From positions 20,867-84,866 of the forward strand of contig NZ_AUEC01000029.1 in NCBI RefSeq assembly GCF_000425785.1: a stretch of DNA of 64,000 nt, written 5' to 3'. This document shows, in pieces, positions 11,361 to 20,900 of this stretch. The position numbers were made by a program, and so were the translations under genes. The stretch is from Pseudomonas taiwanensis DSM 21245 (lineage in GTDB: Bacteria > Pseudomonadota > Gammaproteobacteria > Pseudomonadales > Pseudomonadaceae). The notes under the pieces were generated by a model. It worked only from the letters and a program-made list of their open reading frames with translations, was not told the DNA's origin and did no database searches. Every line of letters starts with the position of its first letter. The stretch's first letter is position 1.

Positions 11361-11581
11361 TCACGGAAATGCAGGCACCTCGCACGCTGGCGGGGCCTAT
11401 CGTTTATCTGCTGCGACATTAAACAGCCGTTTGAATGGGCTCAATGATCGGAAATTACAACTTACTGATCAAAATGCGCAGCCGCTTCGCCACACGAAGC
11501 GTCAGGTCATTCAATGCAGTCCGACGTACCTTCAGGTTTTCCTTCGACGCGGTTCGAACGAACGCCGACGGTATTCAAGGC

Positions 11582-11926
11582 CTACGGTGACGTCAGGATG
11601 ACCACGTAGTGACCTTGTGTCGGGGGCTCGCCGCGCTCATCGACCAGCCTGTAAGCCTGATCGACGGTAGGCCCTCGGTCGACCCGTAACGCCCGAACCG
11701 GCACCGCCAGATCGTCCACGCCCTGGATACCGATGACGCTGTCACGAGCCAGCGCCGGACAGGCCTCCATTCGCCAGCCGCCAGTGCCGGCGGTGGTCGT
11801 GCACGACGGCTCGACGATGCTGCCGGTGAACTGCAGCATGCCCGAGACAACGACGGCGTCTGCCTGGGCCTGACCAACCAGGCCCAGGCACACTGCAACA
11901 CTCAATGCGAATCGCTTGCTGCCCAT
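11582..11926 (-). CDS. Short secreted pilin-like protein, divergent from the fimbrial chaperone gene
   Basis: The ATG at 11926 has GGGAGAG at a good distance; a GTG nine bases upstream is less likely. The product is 114 residues with a signal peptide ending near QAQA-DA. The mature N-terminus (GMLQFTGSIVEPSCTTT) looks like the first strand of a type 1-like pilin, with two cysteines (in SCTT and EACPA) that could form the usual disulfide. It is shorter than a normal pilin (about 150 residues mature) and lacks a typical C-terminal strand. It may be a minor subunit, a terminator of the fibre, or a degenerate pilin. It shares its upstream region, including a regulator box, with the chaperone. Confidence 0.65.
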   Translation of the reverse strand: MGSKRFALSVAVCLGLVGQAQADAVVVSGMLQFTGSIVEPSCTTTAGTGGWRMEACPALARDSVIGIQGVDDLAVPVRALRVDRGPTVDQAYRLVDERGEPPTQGHYVVILTSP

Positions 11927-12024
11927 GATTTTCACTCTCCCGATAACCCAATGTTGAGCCTATCGGATGAACGTCAGGCAGCCTGGCCGCGGGCGTGAGG
12001 TAGTTCACAAAACAAAGAAGCCAA

Positions 12025-12040
12025 TTTAAGAAACGTCTCA
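12025..12040 (+). promoter_or_regulatory. Putative RcsB-like box, site 1 of 3, upstream of chaperone/adhesin unit
   Basis: The site is TTTAAGAAACGTCTCA, containing the dyad TAAGA-N4-TCTCA. A -10-like TAGGAT lies at 12064-12069, starting 24 bp after the box ends, and would place transcription start near 12076, 39 bp before the chaperone ATG. The same box and the same spacing recur at 13855 and 21940. It resembles the enterobacterial RcsB/RcsAB box (TAAGAAT..ATTC.TA type). Confidence 0.6.
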
Positions 12041-12114
12041 AAGCCTGCGACCGCTGCGATGCCTAGGATGGCTGAGACTCTCCCGACCCGCATCACCGGA
12101 GCCATTCCCTGACC

Positions 12115-12822
12115 ATGTCGCCGCGCTCGCTTCGTACCCTCTTGCTCCCAGCCATGGCGGCGATCGTCATGACGGGCCTGGCGTCCAATGCTTGGGCCCA
12201 ACTCAAGATCGAAGGCACGCGCCTTGTCTACCTGGGAACGAACAAGGAAGCGAGCCTCAACGTCATCAATCGCAGCGACCTGGACACGGTCATGCAAAGT
12301 TGGGTCAGCGCACCCGACGAGCACGACGATGCCCCCTTCGCCATCGTCCAGCCATTGACGCTGATCCCCCCCAACGGTCAACAGACGCTGCGGATACTGT
12401 ACGCAGGCAAGGGCCTACCCCAGGACCGGGAATCACTGTTCTGGCTGAACATCCTCGAGATCCCGCGCAAGCCCGCGCAAACCGATACCCTGCAGTTCGC
12501 CATCCGCCAGCGCCTGAAGCTGTTCTATCGTCCCGCCGGCCTGCCAGGCTCGTCCAGCGAAGCGGCCACCGGCCTGCAATGGCGCAAGCGCGAGCCTCGT
12601 TCGATCGAAGTCAGCAATCCAAGTGCCTTCCATGTTTCGCTGATCGATCTCCAACTCGATAGCCTCGGGCAGTCATACCCGCTTACGGACTACCTCCTCC
12701 TGCGCCCAGGGGAATCGCTCACCCTCGAAGCGCCTTCGACACTGCCTGCACAGAGTCGTGTGGCATTCAGCGAGCTCACCGATATCGGCCTGCAGAAACG
12801 CCACCGCGTCGCGCTGCCGTGA
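12115..12822 (+). CDS. Periplasmic fimbrial chaperone (PapD-like), first copy
   Basis: The 235-residue protein has a signal peptide ending near NAWA and the two-domain PapD fold. The G1/F1 strand signature appears as FAIVQPLTLIPPNGQQTLRILYAGKG, followed by RESLFWLNILEIPRK and the basic IRQRLKLFYRPAGLPG, whose Arg/Lys anchor pilin C-termini. It would fold pilin subunits in the periplasm and deliver them to the usher. It stands with the adhesin gene (25 bp downstream), apart from the usher operon 10 kb away, so it may be specialised for the adhesin. In related cup clusters such a second chaperone also pairs with the adhesin. Confidence 0.92.
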   Translation: MSPRSLRTLLLPAMAAIVMTGLASNAWAQLKIEGTRLVYLGTNKEASLNVINRSDLDTVMQSWVSAPDEHDDAPFAIVQPLTLIPPNGQQTLRILYAGKGLPQDRESLFWLNILEIPRKPAQTDTLQFAIRQRLKLFYRPAGLPGSSSEAATGLQWRKREPRSIEVSNPSAFHVSLIDLQLDSLGQSYPLTDYLLLRPGESLTLEAPSTLPAQSRVAFSELTDIGLQKRHRVALP

Positions 12823-12847
12823 ACACACCGTTACAGGATAGCCCCCC

Positions 12848-13837
12848 ATGATCCCAATTCGAAAAGCCCTGCTGGGCCTGCTCTTCGTTGCAGCCAGCTG
12901 CCCGGCCACCAGCTATGCGCTGTCATGCAAGCTGGACCCCTCCAAGGCGTCGGTGTTCAAGGAGGCCCTGGGTACCGCGCTGGCGGTGCCGGCCGACGCG
13001 GCGGACGGCACGATCATCTGGGAATCTGCGCCACATTCAGTGCCGGTCATCTGCGCCGATGACTACGAAACAGGCGTACGGGAAGACGTCTATTTCTGGG
13101 TCAACCCTGCGAAAATCAGCATCGGCAAGGGCATACGGGTCGGGATTCGCTACGGATCCAAGACCATCACCCAGAGTTCGGGCGCGGTCAGCACCGGTTT
13201 CAACTCGTTCCACGGTTGCAACTGGGCGAACTGCACGGGCTGGGACAAGGCCCGCTTCACCCTGACCTTCACCGTGTTCATCGAAAAATACGGTGAAACG
13301 CCGACCGATGGACAAGCCAGCGTCCTGAGTGAATATCGGGTGTTCCAGCTGGACGGCAAGGGCGGACTCAACCCCAAGCCTGACAGCAACCTCAACTATG
13401 TCGTCACCGGTATGAACAACGTGCGCTTCGTACCCTGTTCGCCCGAGCTGACCATCTTACCTTCGGTGGTCAATTTCCGCCGCGCCCTCGCCAGCTCGGC
13501 ACAAATCGGCCAGGTCGCCAGCTCGGCCAATTTCAGCCTCGACCTGGTCAGAACCTGCAACACGCCGTACGCCGTCAGTGCTCGCTTCAGCCCGGTTGCC
13601 GGCAGCGCCAGTGTCATCGACAAACTGCTGGTGCCCGGCAATAACAGCTCTGTCGGCATCGCCCTGACCCAGCAGGACAACAACCAACCGGTGCCCTTCG
13701 ATACCTGGTTCAAGCTGGCGGACCTCACTACACCGGGCTTGATCCGCAACGAGTTCCGTGCCGACCTGATTTGGCGCTCGGCCCCTGTCCCCGGTACGTT
13801 CGAGGCCATGGCGCTGGTGGACCTTTTCTACAAGTAA
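12848..13837 (+). CDS. Fimbrial tip adhesin-like protein
   Basis: The 329-residue secreted protein has a signal peptide (cleavage near SYALS-C). An N-terminal half rich in aromatic residues and cysteines (FHGCNWANCTGWDK) would be the receptor-binding domain. The C-terminal half from about residue 205 looks like a pilin domain: CSPELTILPSVVNF, then FSLDLVRTC, with a terminal ALVDLFYK. Two-domain architecture and size fit adhesins of chaperone-usher fimbriae. The ligand is unknown. The gene order chaperone-adhesin is the reverse of the usual usher-adhesin-chaperone tail of cup operons. Confidence 0.78.
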   Translation: MIPIRKALLGLLFVAASCPATSYALSCKLDPSKASVFKEALGTALAVPADAADGTIIWESAPHSVPVICADDYETGVREDVYFWVNPAKISIGKGIRVGIRYGSKTITQSSGAVSTGFNSFHGCNWANCTGWDKARFTLTFTVFIEKYGETPTDGQASVLSEYRVFQLDGKGGLNPKPDSNLNYVVTGMNNVRFVPCSPELTILPSVVNFRRALASSAQIGQVASSANFSLDLVRTCNTPYAVSARFSPVAGSASVIDKLLVPGNNSSVGIALTQQDNNQPVPFDTWFKLADLTTPGLIRNEFRADLIWRSAPVPGTFEAMALVDLFYK

Positions 13838-13854
13838 CACCGCGACCAGGCCCG

Positions 13855-13870
13855 TTTAAGGATCGTCTGA
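13855..13870 (+). promoter_or_regulatory. Putative RcsB-like box, site 2 of 3, upstream of first sensor kinase
   Basis: The site is TTTAAGGATCGTCTGA. A -10-like TAAATT lies at 13894-13899, again exactly 24 bp after the box end. The predicted transcription start (about 13906) falls on the A of the kinase ATG, and no Shine-Dalgarno sequence precedes that ATG, so a leaderless mRNA is possible. Confidence 0.6.
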
Positions 13871-13905
13871 TGTCTAGTTGCCAGCGGCGGGCCTAAATTT
13901 GCCGG

Positions 13906-16722
13906 ATGCGACTCAAAGCCTATCTGCAACAGATCAACCCTCTACTCTCCGACCCCGAAGCAGCACGCCGGCTGCTTCGGCTGCTGGCGTTCGTACTCTC
14001 GGCCGGCATTCTCGGCGCGGCCTACAATTTCCTGTCCTTCACGTTCAACACCGACATTGCCCGGCGCCACGGCGCCATGAGCAGTGCGATCGCCGAGGCG
14101 CATACCTTTTTCACCAACCGTGAGGCACTGCTCGAAAGCCTGAGCCTCGCAACCGTGCGCCAGGCCGTTCCTGGCGTCCAAGCGGTGCCCCTGGCACCGG
14201 GCGAAGAGGTCCACCTGCAACTGGGCAACCAGCCGGGCAAGCGCTGGAGCCTGTGGCTGACACGACGCATGTGCGCCTATCTCAGGGCGCGCCATGTCAA
14301 CCTGCTGTATGTCGGCGCAGATGCCCAAGCCCCCATGCGCTGGCTGTACAACGTCGACTCGCAGGCGCCGGAGCCTTCACGCGCCCTGCTCGACCGACTC
14401 CGCGATGCAGGGCAACGGGTGAAGGCACCACGGGAACTGTGGCTGGCCGACCAGGGCGCGCAAAGCTCGCGCCTTTTCATCTTCCTGCGCCTGGACGAAC
14501 GCGACGCGGACTCCGGCTGGCTGGGCCTGGAAATCGACAGCCAGGCGGTGGCGCCATCGCTCAAGGATGCCAGCGCGGGGGAATTCATGATGTTCAACGC
14601 CGACGGGATGCTGGTGTTCACCAACAGTCAGGGCCCGGCATTGAACCGCTCGCTACCTAAGCCCGTGGGTCAGGACTTCTTCGGCTTTGTCGGCCAGGGG
14701 CTACTGCCGGAGTACCTGGTCATCAGCAAGCCGCTGATGTCCTCGGACTGGCAACTGGTATACGCGATCGGCCTGTCCGCGATCCTCGCCGGCGTGTGGC
14801 AGCAACTGCTCGGTGCCCTGCTGTTCTGCGTGCTCAGCATCACCTTGATAAGAGTCCTGATCCAGCGTTTCGACCAGCGCTTCTTCACCCCAACGGTCGA
14901 ACGTATCCGCGAACTGGTCGAAAGCGAAATGTTCAGCCGTGATGTCATCGAAACAGCACCTGTGGCCCTGTGCGTGCTGCGACGCAGCGATGGACAGGTC
15001 GTGCTGGAAAATCACCTGGCCCAGCAGTGGTTGGGCCAAGGCCAGGCACGGGACGCGCGCAGCGCGCAATGGATAGAGAAAGTCTTCGAACCAGACGAAG
15101 GCCAGTACAGCGACTATTTCGAGAGCGCCGAAGGGCGTCACCTGTACCTGAGTTGTTCGCCAACCCGCTACAAGGGCGAGCAGGTTCTGTTGTGCGCATT
15201 CAGCGACATCAGCGCGCGCAAGCAGATCGAGGCCGCGCTGGAGGATGCCCGGCGCGCTGCCGACACGGCCAACGAAGCGAAAACCCAGTTCCTGGCGACC
15301 ATGAGCCATGAGATCCGCACGCCGCTCTTCGGTGTGCTGGGCACCCTGGAGCTGCTGTCGCGTACTGCGCTGGACGCCCAGCAGCGCGACTACCTGCAAG
15401 CCATCGAAGGCTCCTCCTCGACCTTGCTGCAGTTGATCTGCGACGTCCTCGACGTGTCCAAGATCGAGGCAGGTCAACTGGCCCTCGAACTCAGCGAGTT
15501 CAGTGCGTTGGAGCTGGTCCGCGAGGTAATCCAGGGCTACAGCGCGGCGGCCAGGAGCAAGGGGCTGCTGCTCTACAGTTGTCTGGACCCGCGCCTGCCG
15601 GAACACCTGATCGGTGACGTCAACCGGATCCGCCAGATCCTCAACAACCTGCTGAGCAATGCGGTCAAGTTCACCGATTGCGGCCGCGTGGTGTTGCGGG
15701 TCCGGCTGCTCAACCGCGATGGCGAGCGCTCCTGCCTGTTGTGGCAAGTCTCGGACACGGGCAAGGGCATCGCCGAACAGGACCAGCCGTTCATCTTCGA
15801 CCCTTTCTACCAGACCGAGGGCCATACCCAGGTCATACCCGGCACAGGCCTTGGGCTGCCGATCTGCCAGCGGCTGACCCAATTGATGAATGGCCAACTG
15901 CGCCTGGTAAGCGAGTTGGGCCTTGGCAGCAGCTTCAGCCTGACCCTGCCTTTGGAAGTGGCGTCCGGCCGCAGCAATGCCCCGTTCAATCTTCTGGCAG
16001 AGCGCATTCACGTGGTATCGCCGGCGCGCGAACTGGCAGAAGCCATCGCTGGCTGGTTATGTCGCTGGGGGGCTCGTGCCCAGGTCGGTGCGCCGGGCTG
16101 CGCTCTGGCCGGCGAACTGCTGGTCGAACTGCATCCAGGCAGCGTCGAGCGCTGCCTGGTCGGAGAATGGCCTGGCCCGCGGATCCTGGCCAGCGCCCAG
16201 GGATGCTGGGAAGCCCGCCACGAAGCCGGTCACTGGCAGGTCAACCTCAACGACCTGGGCGCCCTGCACCATGCCGTCGCCCAGGCCCAGGGCCTGCGCA
16301 GTGCCAGGCACGAAGCCGTACCCGACGTTCGCGCGCCGGAGCCGCTTGGGCTGCACGTGCTGGTTGCCGAGGACAATCTCATCAACCAGTTGATCCTTCG
16401 CGACCAGCTCGAGGAGCTCGGCTGCAGCGTGAGCTTGGCCAGCGATGGCGAGCAGGCCCTGCAAAGTTGGAAACGCGAGCACTTCGACCTGGTGCTGACC
16501 GACGTCAACATGCCCGGTATCAACGGCTACGAACTGGCCCGAGCCCTGCGCGGTCTGGGCTGCGCCCAGCCCATCATCGGCGCCACCGCCAACGCACTGC
16601 GTGGCGAGGAAGAACTGTGCCTGGCCGCTGGCATGGACCGCTGCCTGATCAAGCCTTTCAACCTGCAAGTGTTGTTCAACTGCCTGGCCCCGTATCGAGG
16701 TAGCCGCCATGAAGTCCTTTAA
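13906..16722 (+). CDS. Hybrid sensor histidine kinase without HPt (PvrS-like position)
   Basis: The 938-residue inner-membrane kinase has TM1 near residues 24-45, a periplasmic sensor region to about 290, and TM2 near 290-318. A PAS-like segment follows (ETAPVALCVLRRSDG), then HisKA with His468 in TMSHEIRTPLFGVLG. HATPase shows NNLLSNAVKFTD, DTGKGI and GTGLGLPIC, and a receiver holds the phospho-acceptor Asp866 in VLTDVNMPGINGYE. The protein ends soon after the receiver (FNCLAPYRGSRHEVL), so it has no histidine phosphotransfer domain of its own. It could pass phosphate through the HPt of the second kinase. It overlaps the REC-EAL gene by 14 bp. Confidence 0.9.
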   Translation: MRLKAYLQQINPLLSDPEAARRLLRLLAFVLSAGILGAAYNFLSFTFNTDIARRHGAMSSAIAEAHTFFTNREALLESLSLATVRQAVPGVQAVPLAPGEEVHLQLGNQPGKRWSLWLTRRMCAYLRARHVNLLYVGADAQAPMRWLYNVDSQAPEPSRALLDRLRDAGQRVKAPRELWLADQGAQSSRLFIFLRLDERDADSGWLGLEIDSQAVAPSLKDASAGEFMMFNADGMLVFTNSQGPALNRSLPKPVGQDFFGFVGQGLLPEYLVISKPLMSSDWQLVYAIGLSAILAGVWQQLLGALLFCVLSITLIRVLIQRFDQRFFTPTVERIRELVESEMFSRDVIETAPVALCVLRRSDGQVVLENHLAQQWLGQGQARDARSAQWIEKVFEPDEGQYSDYFESAEGRHLYLSCSPTRYKGEQVLLCAFSDISARKQIEAALEDARRAADTANEAKTQFLATMSHEIRTPLFGVLGTLELLSRTALDAQQRDYLQAIEGSSSTLLQLICDVLDVSKIEAGQLALELSEFSALELVREVIQGYSAAARSKGLLLYSCLDPRLPEHLIGDVNRIRQILNNLLSNAVKFTDCGRVVLRVRLLNRDGERSCLLWQVSDTGKGIAEQDQPFIFDPFYQTEGHTQVIPGTGLGLPICQRLTQLMNGQLRLVSELGLGSSFSLTLPLEVASGRSNAPFNLLAERIHVVSPARELAEAIAGWLCRWGARAQVGAPGCALAGELLVELHPGSVERCLVGEWPGPRILASAQGCWEARHEAGHWQVNLNDLGALHHAVAQAQGLRSARHEAVPDVRAPEPLGLHVLVAEDNLINQLILRDQLEELGCSVSLASDGEQALQSWKREHFDLVLTDVNMPGINGYELARALRGLGCAQPIIGATANALRGEEELCLAAGMDRCLIKPFNLQVLFNCLAPYRGSRHEVL

Positions 16723-17902
16723 CATCCTGATCGTCGAAGACCACCCTTTCCAGCACATGTACCTGCAACACCTGTTCAGCGAGCTTGGCACCTTCAACCT
16801 GGAGGCAGCCCGGGATGGCCAGGAAGCGCTGGAGCGCCTGCGACTGCGCGACTTCGACCTGGTCCTGACTGACCTGCTGATGCCTGGCATGGATGGCGTG
16901 CAGTTTATCCAGCACCTGGCTGGCCTTCGCCACAAACCCGGTCTGGCGATCATGAGCGCGGCCTCGCGGCGCATGCTCATGGCTGCAAGCCTGGTGGCCA
17001 AGAACCTTGGCGTGGACGTGCTTGGGCTGATTTCCAAGCCAGTCGAGCCGGCTGCGCTGCGCAGCCTGATCGACCAGTTGCAACTGCACCACCAGGCTCC
17101 GGCCCAGGCGGCCCCGACAGCCCTCGAGTTCGATCGCCAGACACTGATAGATGCCTTGAACAACCGAGCCTTCCAGGCCTGGTTCCAGCCCAAGAAGTCT
17201 TTGCACAATGGCCGCATCGTCGCAGCCGAAGCGCTGGTGCGCTGGATGCATCCGGACCAAGGAGTCTTGTTGCCAAGCACCTTCCTACCGACGATCAAGG
17301 CCTTCGGCCTCGAGGAAAGGCTGCTGTGGGTGATGCTCAAGCAAGCCATGGATGCCCAGGCACGGTGGCGTGACCGAGGCTATGACATCCCCGTCTCGAT
17401 CAACCTGCCGACCCACCTGCTCAACAGCCATGACCTGGCCGACCGCTTGCTGGAGTTCGTCCTGCACCACCAAGGCGTGCCCGGCAAGCTGTGCTTCGAG
17501 CTGATGGAATGTTCAGTTCCCGAAGAGCTGAGCAATTTCTATGCAGGCGCCTGCCGCTTGCGCATGAAGGGGTTCGGCCTGTCCCAGGACGACTTCGGCA
17601 AAGGCTACAGCTCGTACCTGAGCCTGGTCTCGACGCCGTTCACCGAGCTCAAGATCGACCGCGCCCTGGTGCAGCGCTGCGATGAAAGCGAGAGCCTGGC
17701 TTCGGCCCTGGCCAGCATCGTCGCCCTGGGGCGCAAGCTTGGGCTGACCGTGGTGGCAGAGGGTGTCGAAACGCCCCAGGAGCTCGAGATGCTACGCAAG
17801 GTAGACTGCAACCAGGTTCAGGGTTTCCTGATCTCCCATGCCGTCTCGGCTGAACAGTTCCAGCGCCTGCTGCACAGCGACGGTCCGCCGTCAGCCTACT
17901 GA
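16709..17902 (+). CDS. REC-EAL response regulator, c-di-GMP phosphodiesterase (PvrR/RocR-like)
   Basis: The 397-residue protein has an N-terminal receiver (Asp55 in VLTDLLMPGMDG) and a C-terminal EAL domain. Catalytic-type residues are kept: Glu174 in AAEALVRW, Asn in SINLPTHLL, the second Glu in FELMECS, DDFGKGYSSY for the loop-6 region, KIDRALV, and VVAEGVE followed by QVQGF. It should hydrolyse c-di-GMP, and phosphorylation by the flanking kinases could tune this. In P. aeruginosa, REC-EAL proteins in such loci (RocR, PvrR) oppose cup fimbria expression. The start overlaps the first kinase, implying co-translation. Confidence 0.9.
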   Translation: MKSFNILIVEDHPFQHMYLQHLFSELGTFNLEAARDGQEALERLRLRDFDLVLTDLLMPGMDGVQFIQHLAGLRHKPGLAIMSAASRRMLMAASLVAKNLGVDVLGLISKPVEPAALRSLIDQLQLHHQAPAQAAPTALEFDRQTLIDALNNRAFQAWFQPKKSLHNGRIVAAEALVRWMHPDQGVLLPSTFLPTIKAFGLEERLLWVMLKQAMDAQARWRDRGYDIPVSINLPTHLLNSHDLADRLLEFVLHHQGVPGKLCFELMECSVPEELSNFYAGACRLRMKGFGLSQDDFGKGYSSYLSLVSTPFTELKIDRALVQRCDESESLASALASIVALGRKLGLTVVAEGVETPQELEMLRKVDCNQVQGFLISHAVSAEQFQRLLHSDGPPSAY

Positions 17903-17986
17903 ACTGTTGTAACTCACGGCGCCGGCCGGGCATCAGAGGTAATATCCCTAGGGTACCGATGCCCCCAAGGTCTTCCGGATTCTTTC

Positions 17987-20900
17987 ATGAAACAATACAA
18001 CGCCCTGCTGGAAAACCTGGCTCGCAGCTCCCTGCGACTGAACAAAGGCATGACCGTTCTGCTTGGCCTGGCGCTGCTGCTGGCCGGCTTCAGCCTCTGG
18101 TCCATCGAGCGCCTGGTCGACGAGCATAACGACACGGTCAGCATCCATTTCGCCCGGCTGATGGAAAACATCCAGGAACAGGAAAGCTTCCTCGAGGCCC
18201 TCGTGCTACGCAGCGCCAGGGGCGAGTTGCTCGACCACCCACGTGCGCTCGAACCGGTGCTGACACCACTGCCCGACCAAGGACCGGACATCTACAAAGG
18301 CCAGGCATTTCCATTTTCCCTGCCATTCAGCCTCAAGCTCGACTCGCACAGCCTCGCTGGCAACCAGGTGGCAAGCATCTTCAGCCAGGGTGCGAACCTG
18401 GCCAGCTTCTACAGCATGTTCTGGTCGGCCTCCCCCTACCGATCGCCCCAGGTGTTCCTGTTCTCGCCGGATGCCCATTACGACATCACGGTTCCCGCCG
18501 CCGGCCGCAGTCGGGGCAAGCCCCAGGACGTGGACGAGCCTTTCATCGACGTGGTCAGGCAGGTCGCGGCGCGGCGCCCCCAAGGCCTGGACCAGGGCGC
18601 CGGAATCGTCTGGCGCAGCTATGTCGAACAGCCGGACCAGGACTCCCCACCGCGGGTACTGGCCTATGCCAGCATCGCCCTGCGCCCGACCGAGGCAAGC
18701 GGCCAACATTTGCAAGTGGCGTCGCTGGTCGACCTGGCACAGATCGACGACTTCGAACGCATCATGGCCTGGACCGTGTATGACCATTTCAACCTGATTG
18801 CTCCGTCCGGAGAGGTGCTGGTCGGCACGCCCATGCCTCTTGAGGGGGTGCATGAAGGCCTCAACATCAAGCCCGAAGGCCTGGTTTTCCGCCTTCACGA
18901 GCAAGCCAACGGTGGCTGGAGCGCGGTCTACACCGTGACCTACCGGCACTTCTTCCGTTACGCGTTCTGGTCGCTGGCCAGCCTCGCCGCCACCTTCCTC
19001 GTCCTGGTCGGATTGGGCCGGGTGGCCATCCGCTGGTACCAGCGCCAGGTCATCCTGCCTGCGCGCGCAGCACACGAGACCATCGCCGAGAGCGAGGCCT
19101 TCAGCCGGGTGGTCATCGACACCGCGCCGACCGGCCTGTGCGTGGTTCGCAGCGCCGACAACGAGGTACTGCTGGAGAACCAGCGCGCGCAACAATGGCA
19201 AGGCACCCGCGAATTGGTCAGCACTCTCGCCCCGGCACTGGGCAGTACCCGCAGCGGCGAACACTACCTGCAGGTCGAGGGCCGCCATTTGCAGGTCGGC
19301 TTCGTGTCGACCCGTTACCATGGCGAAGACGTACGCCTTTACGCATTCAACGACGTCACCCGCCACGTCGAGGACGCCCAGGCGCTGGAAGAGGCGCGCC
19401 GCGCCGCCGACGCCGCCAACACCGCCAAGACCCTCTTCCTGGCAACCATGAGCCACGAGATTCGCACGCCGCTGTACGGCGTGCTGGGCACCCTCGAGTT
19501 GCTCGGCCTGACCCACCTGGATGCCCGCCAGCAAGGCTACCTGCACACCATCCAACGTTCCTCGGCGACCCTGTTCCAACTGATCAGCGACGTGCTCGAC
19601 GTGACGAAGATCGAATCCGGACAGATGGCCCTTGAGCCAGTCACGTTCTGCCCGCTGGACATGCTCGAAGATACCGTGCGCACCTACCGCGCCTTCGCCG
19701 AGCGCAAGGGACTGTTGCTCTACGCTTGCCACGATGCCCGACTGCCAGCCCAGGTGGTCGGCGACCCGATACGCATCCGCCAGATCCTCAACAACTTGCT
19801 GAGCAACGCCATCAAGTTCACCGACACCGGCCGGGTGGTGCTGCGCACGCGCGTGCTGGCGCTCGACGACACCCAGGTCAGCCTCCAATGGCAGGTCGCC
19901 GATACCGGCATCGGCATTTCACAAGCGCAGCAGGCCAGGCTCTTCGAGCTTTTCTACCAAGTCGTCGACGCTTCCAGCGAGGGCGGTGCCGGTTTGGGTC
20001 TGCCGATCTGCGGCTGGTTGGCCGACATGATGGGCGGCCAGATCAAGGTCGTCAGCGAGCCGGGCCTGGGCAGCAGTTTTTCCCTGAAAGTAAGCCTGCC
20101 ACTGGCCCCGGGTGAGTTGAGCGACTGCCCGCTGGTCGCGCCCGACCCGACCCCGGTGTACGTGCGCGCACCGATCCCGGAGCTTGCCCAGCACGGCGTC
20201 GACTGGCTGCAACGCCTGGGTATCAGCGCCACGTTGACGATTCCGCCCATGGAAAAAGACAATCACCAGGCCCTGCTGGTGGACCTGCTCGACTGTCCGG
20301 ACGCCATCAACTGGCATGGCCAGCGTATCTGCGCCAGCAGCGACGGCCCGGTGCCCGCCAGTTTCAGCGACGGTAGCTGGCGGGTGGACCTGCACGACAT
20401 ACGTGCCATCGCCCAGGCCGTTGCCCGGATCCGCGAGGGCGGCGCACCCGAGGGCCAGGACACGGCGCGGCAGCAAAGCGCCGCCCTGCGCCTGCATATC
20501 CTGGTGGCCGAGGACAATCCGATCAACCAGGCGATTCTCCAGGAGCAACTCGAAGCGCTGGGCTGCACAACGGTAGTGGCGGCCAACGGCGAACAAGCCA
20601 TGCAACGTTGGCAGCCGGGCCTTTTCGACGTGGTCCTCACCGACGTGAACATGCCGTTGATGAATGGCTACGAACTGGCCAGGACCCTGCGCCAGCATGA
20701 CGCAAGGCTACCGATCATCGGCGTCACTGCCAATGCGCTGCGAGAGGAGGGCCAGCGCTGCATCGAGGTGGGAATGAATGCCTGGATGGTCAAGCCGCTG
20801 AGCCTGCAAACCTTGCGCAGCCATCTGGTCCGCCTGTGCCGGCCAACCCTGGCTGACAGCTCCAGCCGCGCACAAGCGCAAAGCTCCAGCGAGCGACCCG

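Noticed and set aside
17903..17986. Separate promoter box for the second hybrid kinase
   Set aside because: No TTAAG..CGTCT match in the 84-bp gap; the gene is more likely transcribed with the first kinase and REC-EAL gene.
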